Origin: an uncultured Alistipes sp.
GTDB lineage: Bacteria; Bacteroidota; Bacteroidia; Bacteroidales; Rikenellaceae
Assembly (NCBI GenBank): GCA_938014215.1
Contig: CALLRW010000029.1
Span: forward strand, 25,355-89,354
DNA: 64,000 nt
Reading direction: 5' to 3'
How positions within the stretch are numbered: position 1 is the stretch's first letter; each line of letters begins with the position of its first letter. The notes under the pieces are model-generated. The model did no database searches. It was not told where the DNA came from and saw only the letters and a program-made list of their open reading frames with translations. A program made the position numbers and the translations under genes. Shown here one piece after another: positions 25,981 through 36,980 of the stretch.

Positions 25981-26595
25981 ATGGCTATCCGCAAACCCCA
26001 GCGCAAGAGCAACCGCCAGCTGTGGATCATGCTGGCGCTGATCGTCGTCATCGTCGCCGTCATCGCGCTGCTCCCCTCGGGCGAAGAGAGCGCTGCAGAC
26101 CGTCAGCAGGAGGATCGGGAACTGGCCGAAACGACGCTCGTCAAGGCCGGCGACACGGCTCCGGACTTTACCGTCGAGATGGTCGACGGCTCCACCGTCA
26201 CACTCTCCGAACTGCGCGGAAAGGTCGTCCTGCTCAACTTCTGGGCTACGTGGTGCCCGCCCTGCCGTGAGGAGCTGACCCACGTCCAGACGGAGATCAT
26301 CGACCGGTTTGCCGGCGAACCGTTCCTCTTCCTGCCCGTTTCGCGCGGGGAGAGCCGCCGGGCCGTGGAGACCTTCCGCCAGAAGAGCGGCCACGACTTC
26401 CCGATGGGGCTCGATTCGACGGAGAGCATCTACCGGAAATACGCTTCGAACTTCATCCCCCGCAACTTCCTCATCGATGCCGACGGGAAGGTCGTCTCGG
26501 CCACGGTCGGCTACGAACCGGATGAATTCGAAGAGCTGATCCGTACGATCCAGGCCACACTCGCCAAACTCCCGGCCGAAGCACCCGCCGAATAA
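25981..26595 (+). CDS. TlpA-like membrane-anchored thioredoxin
   Basis: 204 aa. A short positively charged N-terminus and one membrane helix (about residues 14-32, LWIMLALIVVIVAVIALL) anchor a periplasmic redoxin domain. The domain starts with APDFTVEMVDG and carries the active site FWATWCPPCREEL. It probably reduces disulfides or peroxides on the outer face of the inner membrane. It begins 4 bp after pyrH, so it is co-transcribed. Its C-terminal tail is Ala/Pro/Glu-rich. Confidence 0.88.
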   Translation: MAIRKPQRKSNRQLWIMLALIVVIVAVIALLPSGEESAADRQQEDRELAETTLVKAGDTAPDFTVEMVDGSTVTLSELRGKVVLLNFWATWCPPCREELTHVQTEIIDRFAGEPFLFLPVSRGESRRAVETFRQKSGHDFPMGLDSTESIYRKYASNFIPRNFLIDADGKVVSATVGYEPDEFEELIRTIQATLAKLPAEAPAE

Positions 26596-26626
26596 CCCCG
26601 CTTCCCCCGGGGCCATCCCAGGCGGG

Positions 26627-26772
26627 AGGGGCAAAGAGAGCCAGGGGGGGCAATAAGAGGGAGAGAGGGAGAGAGGGAGAGAGGGAAAAAGAAGAGAGGA
26701 GAAAGGAGAAAGGAGAAAAAAGTAAAGGGAGAGTGCGTGCATAACGCGGATAAAGGGAGGCGAAGAGCAAGA
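26627..26772. repeat. Polypurine tract with GAGGGAGA repeats
   Basis: Almost pure A/G on the top strand between the redoxin gene and frr. It includes GAGAGGGA repeats at 26656-26686 and (GGAGAAA)3 at about 26700-26717. No terminator is seen before it, so it is probably transcribed within the operon. Confidence 0.85.
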
Positions 26773-26827
26773 GCCTCCCGCGGTCACCCCGTTTTATAAC
26801 TGCCAATAATTCAAAGATATCGCATAT

Positions 26828-27385
26828 ATGGATACCAAAACTATTCTCAACGAAGCCTCGTCGCGCATGCAGAAGGCTATCGACCACCTCGAGGAGGAAC
26901 TGCTCAACGTACGTGCCGGCAAGGCATCGATCAACGTCCTCAACGGCGTGATGGTCGAATACTTCGGTTCGCAGGTACCCGTTTCGGGAGCCGCCAGCGT
27001 CACTGTTCCCGATGCCCGGACCATCCTGATCCAGCCCTGGGACAAGAAGATGCTCCGCCCGATCGAGAAGGCCATCCTCGACTCGAACATCGGCCTGACC
27101 CCCTCGAACAACGGTGAAACCATCCGCCTGACGATCCCGCCCCTGACCGAGGATCGACGCAAGGAGTTGGTCAAGCAGATCCGCGGCGAAGCCGAAACGG
27201 CCCGTATCAGCCTGCGCAACGCCCGCCGCGACGCTGTCGACGCCTTCAAGAAGGCGCAGAAGGAGGGTATGCCCGAGGACGAGTCGAAAGACGGCGAGAC
27301 CCAGTCGCAGAAACTCCTCGAGAAGTTCACCAAGACTCTCGACGAGGTTCTGGCCCGCAAGGAGAAGGAGATCATGACCGTCTGA
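26828..27385 (+). CDS. frr: Ribosome recycling factor
   Basis: 185 aa. The family signature is complete: RMQKAIDHLEEELLNVRAGKAS, GTVTVPDARTIxxQPW-like SVTVPDARTILIQPWDK, AILDSNIGLTPSNNGETIRLTIPPLTEDRRKELVKQ. It splits post-termination ribosomes with EF-G. A strong terminator follows 24 bp after the stop. Confidence 0.98.
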   Translation: MDTKTILNEASSRMQKAIDHLEEELLNVRAGKASINVLNGVMVEYFGSQVPVSGAASVTVPDARTILIQPWDKKMLRPIEKAILDSNIGLTPSNNGETIRLTIPPLTEDRRKELVKQIRGEAETARISLRNARRDAVDAFKKAQKEGMPEDESKDGETQSQKLLEKFTKTLDEVLARKEKEIMTV

Positions 27386-27409
27386 TTCCGGTTCCGGAAA
27401 GCATACGAC

Positions 27410-27447
27410 AAAAAATCCGACCGCCCGATGAGGGGGTCGGATTTTTT
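27410..27447 (+). terminator. Terminator of frr
   Basis: AAAAAATCCGACC pairs with GGTCGGATTTTTT around a short loop, with a T-run. The symmetric A and T runs would also allow termination of leftward transcription from the hydrolase gene. Confidence 0.88.
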
Positions 27448-27687
27448 ATGGTCAGAAGGCGGCAAACAGTCGCCAACCCGGGATACCTCCAAAAGACAGA
27501 AGCCGGCAGCCAGATCGGTCGTCTCCAACCGGGAACGGACTCCAAACTGCAAACCCGGACTACGGCAACAGCAGCCATTCGCAACACGATCGGCAAAACC
27601 TCAGACAACCGGTCTAATCCGAAACCACGCCGCAAGAGCCGTTACAGCCGCCACGGCCGCTCAAAACCGAGCCGCAAAAGACTCGGC

Positions 27688-29076
27688 CTACCGGCCGAGA
27701 GCCCGGAGCCACGCCACGAGATCGGCCAGCACCTCTTCGGAAACAGTCACCTCGATCGTCTCATACTCGGAGACATCGCCCGTCTCACAGGGCTGCAGCA
27801 GGTGGTTCAGACCGGGATACTCCTTTACGGTGAGGAGTCCCGAATCGCCGAGCAACTGCCGGATCGCCGCAAGATTCTCACCGGGATCAACTTGCGAATC
27901 GAGCGAACCGTTGACGGCCAGCACGGGGCGGTTGCCCGCCTGTCGGATCGCCTCGGAGGGGTCGAGCGTCAGGAAGCGGCAGACCCACGGCGAGGCGGCC
28001 GCACCGTCGAGCACCTGAAGCAGATTTTCGCGGAGTGGAACGGGCAGCCCCTGCACCCCGGGATCGGCCGCCAGCGCGGCCTTCAGTTCAGGCAGACGCG
28101 CCGGGAGCTTCTCCTGCGACGTTTGGCCCAGCTCCTCGTGACAACGCTCAAGCAGGTGGCAGGCGGCATCGACCAACTGCGGATCCAGCCCCTGCTGCTC
28201 CATCAGCCGCCGCTTCTGGAGCAGGCTGATCCGTCCGCCGGGGATCAGCCCGCCGGCCAGCGAGACGACAAACGCCACGTCGGGATCCGCCGCTGCCGCC
28301 AGAAAGGCGATCGTACCACCCTCGCTGTGGCCCAGGATGCCGCACGGCACCCCCTTGAGACCGGGCTGCGCCCGCAGCCAGTCGAAGGCTCCCAGCGCAT
28401 CGAGCGCAAAGTCATCCGTCGTCGCCCCGGCCAGCAACCGCTGCTGCTCCTCCTTCGGGAGGCCGAATCCGCGGTCGTCGTAACGCAGCACGGCGATTCC
28501 GTTCCGCGTCAGACGATCGGCAATCACCAGGAAGGGTTTGTGTCCGAAAAGCTCCTCGTCGCGGTTCTGCAGCCCGCTGCCGGTGACCAGCACCACGGCG
28601 GCACGCGGCGGCAGCGAATCGGGCAGCGTCAGCGTTCCCGCCAGTTCGACCCCCTCGGCCCAACTCGGGAAGCGGACCTCGCGGCAGGCATAGGGGAAGG
28701 GCGGCTGCGGAGTCTGGGGGCGTGCCGCAGCCTTGCGCCGCGACAGCATGAGCATCGTCCGCTGTCCCGACTGGGTAAATTCGCCGAGCAGCATTCCCTC
28801 GGAGAGCAGGTTGCCGCGGAACGAGACGTCGAGCGGGACGATGCGCAACGACAGCGCTCCGTCGCGGAAGTCGACCGAATCGACCGGAATTCCCCGCACC
28901 CCCTGATCGGGGCTGTCCAATGTGGCCGTATAGCCCTCCGCCGAGGCGGCAATCCGGAAGACGAGCCGCAGGCAGGCGGCATTCACCGAGAGGGTGCCGT
29001 CCCACACTCCGGCCGGACTCTGGGCCGCCATGCACAGCGGCAGCAGCAGTCCGACAAGCAACAATCGCAGTTTCAT
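27688..29076 (-). CDS. Secreted alpha/beta hydrolase
   Basis: 462 aa from MKLRLLLVGLLLPLCMAAQS, a clear signal peptide; the Met at 29106 adds a non-signal extension. An N-terminal beta-rich domain (about residues 20-130, GVWDGTLSVNAACLRLVFRI) precedes the hydrolase fold. The nucleophile elbow is CGILGHSEGGTIA, the acid is in AVNGSLDSQVDP and the histidine in YPGLNHLLQP. It resembles the BAAT/dienelactone-type hydrolases with an N-terminal DUF domain found across Bacteroidales. It probably acts on an ester or peptide in the periplasm, but the substrate is unknown. Confidence 0.85.
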   Translation of the reverse strand: MKLRLLLVGLLLPLCMAAQSPAGVWDGTLSVNAACLRLVFRIAASAEGYTATLDSPDQGVRGIPVDSVDFRDGALSLRIVPLDVSFRGNLLSEGMLLGEFTQSGQRTMLMLSRRKAAARPQTPQPPFPYACREVRFPSWAEGVELAGTLTLPDSLPPRAAVVLVTGSGLQNRDEELFGHKPFLVIADRLTRNGIAVLRYDDRGFGLPKEEQQRLLAGATTDDFALDALGAFDWLRAQPGLKGVPCGILGHSEGGTIAFLAAAADPDVAFVVSLAGGLIPGGRISLLQKRRLMEQQGLDPQLVDAACHLLERCHEELGQTSQEKLPARLPELKAALAADPGVQGLPVPLRENLLQVLDGAAASPWVCRFLTLDPSEAIRQAGNRPVLAVNGSLDSQVDPGENLAAIRQLLGDSGLLTVKEYPGLNHLLQPCETGDVSEYETIEVTVSEEVLADLVAWLRALGR

Positions 29077-29168
29077 CACTTCGCAGGTTTTCGAGAAGAT
29101 GACCACCGGAAGAAGGTGGTCGCTTCCTCAAAATTACGAAAAATTCCGCTTCCCGCCTCAGCCGGGAC

Positions 29169-29201
29169 AAAAAAAAGCGGGAGGTCTCATCGACCTCCCG
29201 C
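29169..29201 (-). terminator. Terminator of pckA
   Basis: On the reverse strand GCGGGAGGTC-N5-GACCTCCCGC is followed by eight T residues. It lies 28 bp after the pckA stop. Confidence 0.9.
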
Positions 29202-29228
29202 ACAGGGATTTTGTTCGGTATTCGAAGA

Positions 29229-30833
<1,605 letters not shown>

Positions 30834-30910
30834 AACTTTTTTATTTTAATAAAAACCAAGTCCTTAACCTAACGTCCGGACGACTCGAATTCGTACGTCC
30901 TTGGACGCCA

Positions 30911-30918
30911 CAAAGGTA
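30911..30918 (-). promoter_or_regulatory. -7 box of pckA
   Basis: TACCTTTG on the reverse strand, an exact consensus match, 78 bp upstream of the pckA start, followed by an A/T-rich stretch on the -33 side. Confidence 0.65.
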
Positions 30919-31337
30919 AAAAAACTTTCAGAATTGTGAAAAAAATAACAGTCAAAATTAAGAAAATTTTTTACTATCCCCTCCCGAGGGGGCGGAGTGC
31001 GGATCCGACCCGGAGGATGCGACAGGCGCAAGGGGGCAAACGGCGAACGGAAACGAGGCCCGTCGACCGGCAAGGAGCGTGAAAGCCCGACCCAGAAGAA
31101 CTCAACAGGAGAGAAGAGACACACCTATATATAATGAAGGGAGAACCCGATGGCTATCGAAGGGGATCGACCGGACACTCCTTTTTTTGCAGAAAAACAA
31201 CGCTTCAGAGGCGGCTCCTTCCTAAAATTTTCACGTCCGAGCCACGAAGAAGAGTTGCGGACGGATTTCGATTCGCAGACGAAGGGTCAGAAAATAATTT
31301 CGTTTTGAAAAGCGTTCGGTCGTAACAATTATTTTCG

Positions 31338-31345
31338 TAACTTTG
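31338..31345 (+). promoter_or_regulatory. -7 box of hemW
   Basis: TAACTTTG lies 8 bp before the hemW ATG at 31353, so the message would have a leader of only a few bases. Confidence 0.5.
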
Positions 31346-31352
31346 GTATGTT

Positions 31353-32465
31353 ATGGCCGGACTATACTTCCATATCCCCTTCTGCAAGCGCATCTGCGCC
31401 TACTGCGACTTCTACAAGGAGGTCGGAACCAAACACATGGCCCCGCTCGCCGAAGCCATGCACCGCGAACTGGAGAGCCGAAGCAACTACCTGTCGGGCG
31501 AAGCGGTCCGGACCCGCTATTTCGGAGGCGGAACCCCGTCGCTCTGCCCGCCCGAAATGCTGAAAGGGCTGCTCGACCATGCCGCCCGGCTCTTCGACTG
31601 CTCGGCCGTCGAGGAGACCACCCTCGAGGCCAATCCCGATGACCTGACCCCCGAATACCTCACCGCCATCCGCCGTGCCGGCATCGGCCGTCTATCGATC
31701 GGCATCCAGTCGTTCGACGACGACTGTCTGCGGCTGATGAACCGCCGCCACACCGCCTCGCAGGCCCGCGAAGCCGTGCGGCAGGCCCGCGAGGCCGGAT
31801 TCGCGAATCTGACCGTCGACCTGATCTTCGGCGTCCCCGGATTCGGCGGCGACTCGCTCAGACGATCGCTCGATCAGGCACTTGCACTCAACGTCGAACA
31901 CATTTCGGCATACCATTTGACCATCGAACCCGGCACCGCATTCGGCCGCCGGGCCGCACGCGGCACCTTCGCTCCGGTCGACGAAACGGTCAGCGAAGCG
32001 GAGTATGCGCTGATTCACGAGACGCTGACCGGTGCCGGATACGAACACTACGAGGTGTCGAATTTCGCCCGTCCGGGCTTCCGCGCCCGCCACAATGCCG
32101 CCTACTGGCACGGCGTCAGATACCTCGGAATCGGCCCCGCCGCCCACTCGTTCGACGGCCGCGAACGACACTGGAACGCCGCCTCCGTCGAGCGCTACAT
32201 CGCCGGCGAACCCGCCGAGGCCGAGATCCTCTCGGAACGCGACCGTTTCAACGAATATGTGATGACCCGCCTGCGCACCTGCGAAGGGATCGACCTGGAT
32301 GAAGCCACGTCCCTTTTCGGCGCCGGACGCACCGCCCGCATGCGCCACGACGCCGAAGGATGGATCCGCGCCGGAGCCCTGCGCATCGAGGCCGGACACA
32401 TGGCCGTTCCGCCCGAACGGATGCTTGTATCGGACGCGGTCATCGAGGAGCTCTTCGAAACGTAA
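31353..32465 (+). CDS. hemW: Radical SAM heme chaperone HemW
   Basis: 370 aa. The N-terminus MAGLYFHIPFCKRICAYCDFY contains the CxxxCxxC cluster motif with the Phe that distinguishes the HemN/HemW group. YFGGGTPSL, EANPDDL, RLSIGIQSFDD and the C-terminal HemN_C domain (MTRLRTCEGIDL) follow. The N-terminal residues needed for true coproporphyrinogen dehydrogenase are absent, so I call it HemW, which hands heme to respiratory enzymes, rather than HemN. Confidence 0.9.
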   Translation: MAGLYFHIPFCKRICAYCDFYKEVGTKHMAPLAEAMHRELESRSNYLSGEAVRTRYFGGGTPSLCPPEMLKGLLDHAARLFDCSAVEETTLEANPDDLTPEYLTAIRRAGIGRLSIGIQSFDDDCLRLMNRRHTASQAREAVRQAREAGFANLTVDLIFGVPGFGGDSLRRSLDQALALNVEHISAYHLTIEPGTAFGRRAARGTFAPVDETVSEAEYALIHETLTGAGYEHYEVSNFARPGFRARHNAAYWHGVRYLGIGPAAHSFDGRERHWNAASVERYIAGEPAEAEILSERDRFNEYVMTRLRTCEGIDLDEATSLFGAGRTARMRHDAEGWIRAGALRIEAGHMAVPPERMLVSDAVIEELFET

Positions 32466-32559
32466 CCCGCCTTCGCAACCAAGTGAAACTGAAATGTTAA
32501 GTTATTATTAAATTTTTTTAGTAATTGATTTTTCAATTGTTTTATCTAAATATAAGTAT

Positions 32560-32567
32560 TACCTTTG
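32560..32567 (+). promoter_or_regulatory. -7 box of the glycogen operon
   Basis: TACCTTTG, exact consensus, 45 bp before the ATG at 32612 and within a very AT-rich stretch (32490-32565). A TTGT at about 32537 is at the expected -33 distance. Confidence 0.7.
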
Positions 32568-32611
32568 CGGCCGGATAATTCCGTTCGTTACGAAATCAAA
32601 CAGACATCCAT

Positions 32612-35600
32612 ATGAGCAATGCTAAACACACTCCCGACTTCCTGTTCGAGGTAAGTTGGGAGGTCTGCAACAAGGTGGGCGGTATCCACACCGTCATCTC
32701 GACCAAGGCACAGACCGTTACCCGCAAATTCGGCGACCGCTACATGCTGATCGGCCCCGACCTCTCGCACGAGGGCGTCAACCCCGAATTCGAAGAGGAT
32801 CAGAACCTGCTGAAGGCCTGGCGCCAGAACCTCTACAACGAGGGCATCCGCGTCCGCGCCGGACACTGGAAAATCAAGGGCGACCCGACCGTCCTGCTGA
32901 TCGACTTCTCGTCGCTGATCCCCCGCAAGGACGAAATCCTCAAGAGCCTCTGGGAATCCTACCACGTAGACTCGATCTCCGGACAGTGGGACTACATCGA
33001 ACCCGTCCTCTTCGGCTGGGCCGCCGGTGTGGTCATCGCCTCCTATGTCAAGGACTTCGGATCGCCCACGGCCAAGATCACCGCTCACTTCCACGAGTGG
33101 CAAACCGCAGCCGGAGGCCTCTACCTGCGCAACAACTCGCCCTACGTGGCCACGGTATTCACCACCCACGCCACCGTCATGGGCCGCTGCATCGCCGGAA
33201 ACCGGCTCCCGCTCTACAACTCGCTCACGAAACTCAACGCCGATGAACTGGCCCGCCGCTTCAACGTCGTGGCCAAACACTCGATCGAAAAGATGGCCGC
33301 CACGTATCACGACGCCTTCCTGACGGTGAGCGACATCACCGCCAACGAGTGCAAATACCTCCTCGGCCGCGAACCCGACGGCGTGACCCCCAACGGCTTC
33401 GAAAACGACTTCGTCTGGTCGGGCGACGAATACTACACCAAGCGCGAAGAGGCCCGCAAGGCCATGATCCGCGTGGCCGAGGCCTGCCTGGGCGAAAAGT
33501 TCTCGGGCGACCCGCTGATCGTCGGCACCAGCGGCCGCTATGAATTCCGAAACAAGGGCATCGACGTCTTCATCGAATCGCTCAAGCTCCTCGCCCAGTC
33601 GGACAAGCTCCAGCGCGAAATCCTCGCCTACATCACCGTGCCGGCCGGCAACCGCGGCCCGCGCGTCGACCTGCAGGCCCATCTGGCCGATCCCTCGGCC
33701 CCGATCGACGAAAAGCAGTACAAGTACTCGACCCACTATCTGGAGGACCAGACCTGGGATCCGATCGTCAACGCCCTGAAGGACAGCCCGCTGACCCAGC
33801 CCGGATCGAAGGTGAAGGTGATCTTCGTCCCGACGTACCTCAACCACAAGGACGGCATCTTCAACAAGGACTACTACGAACTGCTCGTGGGCATGGACCT
33901 CACGGTATTCCCCTCCTACTACGAACCGTGGGGATACACGCCGCTGGAGTCGGTGGCCTTCTCCGTGCCGACCGTCACCACGACGCTCGCCGGTTTCGGC
34001 ATGTGGGTCGACAAACAGCGTGAACACGCCGGCGTGGAGGTGATCCGCCGCGACGACTACAACGACAAGGAGGTCGAGGAGAAGATCGCCGACGCCTTGA
34101 TCCGCTTCTGCCAGCTCGACGAGAAGCACGTCAACGAAATCCGCACGTCGGCCTACGAAATCTCGACCACGGCCCTCTGGGAGCACCTCTATGCCGCCTA
34201 CGAACAGGCCTACTCCGAGGCCATCGAGAGCTCGATCGTCCGCACGAACCGCGCCTCGCTCGACGACGGCGGCGCCAAGACCGAACAGATCAACTTCGTC
34301 CGCCAGCAGCTCTTCGTCGAAAAGCCCAACTGGAGCCGCATGATGGTCGACAAGACCCTGCCCAAACGGCTGCATGCCCTCGAGGAGCTCTCGCGCAACC
34401 TCTGGTGGTGCTGGAACCCCGGCGCCCGCGACCTGTTCGAAAGCATCGACCCGACGCTCTGGGCCGAGTGCGACCGCAACCCCATCGCCTTCCTCGACCA
34501 GCTCAGCGTCGAGCGGCTGCGCGAACTCGAAAAGGATACGAACTTCCTCGCCATGCTGGATGCCGTCTACACCCAGTTCCGCGACTACATGAACGAAAAA
34601 CCCGACCCGAAGGCCACGACGATCTCCTACTTCTCGATGGAGTACGGTCTGCACTCGTCGCTGAAGATCTACTCGGGCGGTCTGGGTATCCTGGCCGGCG
34701 ACTACCTGAAGGAGGCTTCGGACCGCAACGTCCCGATGGCCGCCGTGGGTCTGCTCTACCGCTACGGATACTTCACGCAGCGCCTCTCGGCCCAGGGCGC
34801 CCAGGAGGCGACCTACGAGGCCCAGAACTTCTACAAGCTGCCCATCTCGCCCGTGCGTGACGAGGCCGGAAACTGGATGACCATCTCGATCGCCTTCCCC
34901 GGCCGTACGCTCCTGGCCCGCATCTGGAAATGCCAGGTCGGCCGTACGGACCTCTACCTGCTCGACGCCGATATCGAGGACAACCTCGAGGAGGACCGTC
35001 AGGTAACCCACTACCTCTACGGCGGCGACTGGGAGAACCGTCTCAAGCAGGAGATCCTGCTCGGCATCGGCGGTATCCGCGCCCTGCGCAAACTGGGCAT
35101 CAAGCACGACGTCTACCACTGCAACGAGGGCCACGCCGCCTTCATCGGCATCGAACGCATCCGCGACCTGGTCAACCACCGCAAACTCTCCTTCTCGGAG
35201 GCGCTGGAGGTGGTCCGCTCGTCGTCGCTCTTCACGACTCACACCCCCGTTCCGGCCGGCCACGACGCCTTCCCCGAATCGATGATCCGTCAGTACATGT
35301 CGCACTATCCCGACGTGCTGGGCATCACCTGGGAGCAGTACATCAACCTCGGCAAGACCAACCCCAACGACCCGAACGAGAAGTTCTCGATGTCGGTGCT
35401 GGCCTGCAACCTCTCGCAGGAGGTCAACGGCGTATCGTGGCTCCACGGCGAGGTTTCGAAGGATATTCTGGGCAACATGTGGCCGGGATACTTCAAGAAC
35501 GAACTCCACATCGGATATGTCACCAACGGCGTGCACTTCCCGACCTGGATCGCCACGTCGCTGCGCCGCCTCTACGCCCGCTACTTCGCCGACGGATTCG

Positions 35601-36862
35601 AGGGACACACCTACAACATCCCCGCCTGGCAGAAGGTGCACAACATCCCCGACGTCGAACTCTGGGAGGAGCGCATGAAGCTCAAGAACAAGCTCATCAA
35701 GCATATCCGCAAACGCTACAGCGACCCGAAGCAGGTGCGTCTCGAATCGCCGCGCCAGATGCTGCAGATCATCGAGGGGATCCGTCCCGACGTGCTGACC
35801 ATCGGCTTCGCCCGCCGTTTCGCCACCTACAAGCGCGCCTACCTGCTCTTCACGAACCTGGACCGTCTGTCGGCCATCGTCAACAACAAGGAGCGCCCCG
35901 TACAGTTCATCTTCGCCGGCAAGGCCCACCCGAACGACAAGCCGGGTCAGGACCTCATCAAGCGGATCGTCGAAGTGGCCGCCATGCCGCAGTTCGTGGG
36001 CAAGATCATCTTCCTGCAGAACTATGACATGGAGCTGGCCCGCCGCATGGTTCAGGGCGTCGACGTATGGCTCAACACCCCGACCCGTCCGCTCGAGGCT
36101 TCGGGTACGTCGGGCGAAAAGTGCGTCATGAACGGCGTCATGCAGTTCTCGGTACTCGACGGCTGGTGGGTCGAGGGCTACAAGGAGGGGGCCGGCTGGG
36201 CCCTGCCCATGGAGCGCACCTTCACCGATCAGCACTTCCAGGACGAACTCGACGCCGAGATGATCTACAACACCATCGAGGAGCAGATCGCCCCGAAGTA
36301 CTACGACCGCGGCGCGGACAACATCCCGCACGCCTGGGTGGAGTCGATCAAGAAGTGCGTGGCCGACATCGCCTCGAACTTCACGACCAACCGCATGCTG
36401 ATCGACTACGAGGAGCGCTTCTACAACAAGCTCGCCGCCCGCAAGCGTCTGATGAGCGCCGACACCTACCGCATGGCCCGCGAAATCGCCGCCTGGAAGC
36501 GCAAGGTTTCCGCCGCATGGGACAAGGTGCACGCCGTCGACGTACAGCGCGTGAAGATCGACAAGGAGGCCGTCTTCGTGGGCGAAACGTACCACTTCTC
36601 GGTAACGGTCGACATCGCCAACCTGCGCCCCGAGGATATCGGCGTCGAGATGGTGCTGGCTCGTCAGATCGTCGGCGGTCAGACGGTCAACGTCACCCGC
36701 ACGATCCAGCTCGAGCGGACGAAGATCGACGGCAGTCTGGTCACCTACACGCTCGACTATACGCCCGACGAGGCCGGCACGTTCGACGTGGCACTGCGAA
36801 TCTACCCCTCGAACCCCAACCTGCCCCACCGCATGGACTTCGCTCTGGTGAAGTGGGCCTAG
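32612..36862 (+). CDS. Glycogen synthase (GT3)-alpha-glucan phosphorylase (GT35) fusion
   Basis: 1416 aa. Residues about 1-560 are a eukaryote-type GT3 glycogen synthase: FLFEVSWEVCNKVGGIHTV, GTSGRYEFRNKGIDVFIE and FPSYYEPWGYTPLESVAF, the catalytic Glu region of yeast Gsy2. Residues about 585-690 are DUF3417 (LSRNLWWCWNPGARDLFESI). About 670-1290 is a TIGR02094-type phosphorylase: YFSMEYGLHSSLKIYSGGLG, VYHCNEGHAAF and the PLP-lysine site EASGTSGEKCVMNGV. The last 120 residues look like a beta-sandwich. One chain could therefore extend glycogen from UDP- or ADP-glucose and phosphorolyse it. It is the first gene of the rightward glycogen module. Such fusions are known in Bacteroidetes; their regulation is not clear. 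Confidence 0.9.
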   Translation: MSNAKHTPDFLFEVSWEVCNKVGGIHTVISTKAQTVTRKFGDRYMLIGPDLSHEGVNPEFEEDQNLLKAWRQNLYNEGIRVRAGHWKIKGDPTVLLIDFSSLIPRKDEILKSLWESYHVDSISGQWDYIEPVLFGWAAGVVIASYVKDFGSPTAKITAHFHEWQTAAGGLYLRNNSPYVATVFTTHATVMGRCIAGNRLPLYNSLTKLNADELARRFNVVAKHSIEKMAATYHDAFLTVSDITANECKYLLGREPDGVTPNGFENDFVWSGDEYYTKREEARKAMIRVAEACLGEKFSGDPLIVGTSGRYEFRNKGIDVFIESLKLLAQSDKLQREILAYITVPAGNRGPRVDLQAHLADPSAPIDEKQYKYSTHYLEDQTWDPIVNALKDSPLTQPGSKVKVIFVPTYLNHKDGIFNKDYYELLVGMDLTVFPSYYEPWGYTPLESVAFSVPTVTTTLAGFGMWVDKQREHAGVEVIRRDDYNDKEVEEKIADALIRFCQLDEKHVNEIRTSAYEISTTALWEHLYAAYEQAYSEAIESSIVRTNRASLDDGGAKTEQINFVRQQLFVEKPNWSRMMVDKTLPKRLHALEELSRNLWWCWNPGARDLFESIDPTLWAECDRNPIAFLDQLSVERLRELEKDTNFLAMLDAVYTQFRDYMNEKPDPKATTISYFSMEYGLHSSLKIYSGGLGILAGDYLKEASDRNVPMAAVGLLYRYGYFTQRLSAQGAQEATYEAQNFYKLPISPVRDEAGNWMTISIAFPGRTLLARIWKCQVGRTDLYLLDADIEDNLEEDRQVTHYLYGGDWENRLKQEILLGIGGIRALRKLGIKHDVYHCNEGHAAFIGIERIRDLVNHRKLSFSEALEVVRSSSLFTTHTPVPAGHDAFPESMIRQYMSHYPDVLGITWEQYINLGKTNPNDPNEKFSMSVLACNLSQEVNGVSWLHGEVSKDILGNMWPGYFKNELHIGYVTNGVHFPTWIATSLRRLYARYFADGFEGHTYNIPAWQKVHNIPDVELWEERMKLKNKLIKHIRKRYSDPKQVRLESPRQMLQIIEGIRPDVLTIGFARRFATYKRAYLLFTNLDRLSAIVNNKERPVQFIFAGKAHPNDKPGQDLIKRIVEVAAMPQFVGKIIFLQNYDMELARRMVQGVDVWLNTPTRPLEASGTSGEKCVMNGVMQFSVLDGWWVEGYKEGAGWALPMERTFTDQHFQDELDAEMIYNTIEEQIAPKYYDRGADNIPHAWVESIKKCVADIASNFTTNRMLIDYEERFYNKLAARKRLMSADTYRMAREIAAWKRKVSAAWDKVHAVDVQRVKIDKEAVFVGETYHFSVTVDIANLRPEDIGVEMVLARQIVGGQTVNVTRTIQLERTKIDGSLVTYTLDYTPDEAGTFDVALRIYPSNPNLPHRMDFALVKWA

Positions 36863-36980
36863 GGTTTTCGGATGCGCGGATTCTGAAAAACGATATGAAA
36901 AATGTTGAATTTCAGCAATAAAATTGCCGGATTTCGAAATTTTCAATATCTTTAGTGTACGAACAGAATTTTTAAAGCAT

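Larger units (their letters stand above)
30834..31352. other. 519-bp divergent spacer between pckA and hemW
   Basis: Contains the pckA promoter (30911-30918), an AT-rich block at 30920-30980, a G/A-rich stretch (about 31010-31150) and the hemW -7 box (31338-31345). No gene is seen. Confidence 0.7.
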
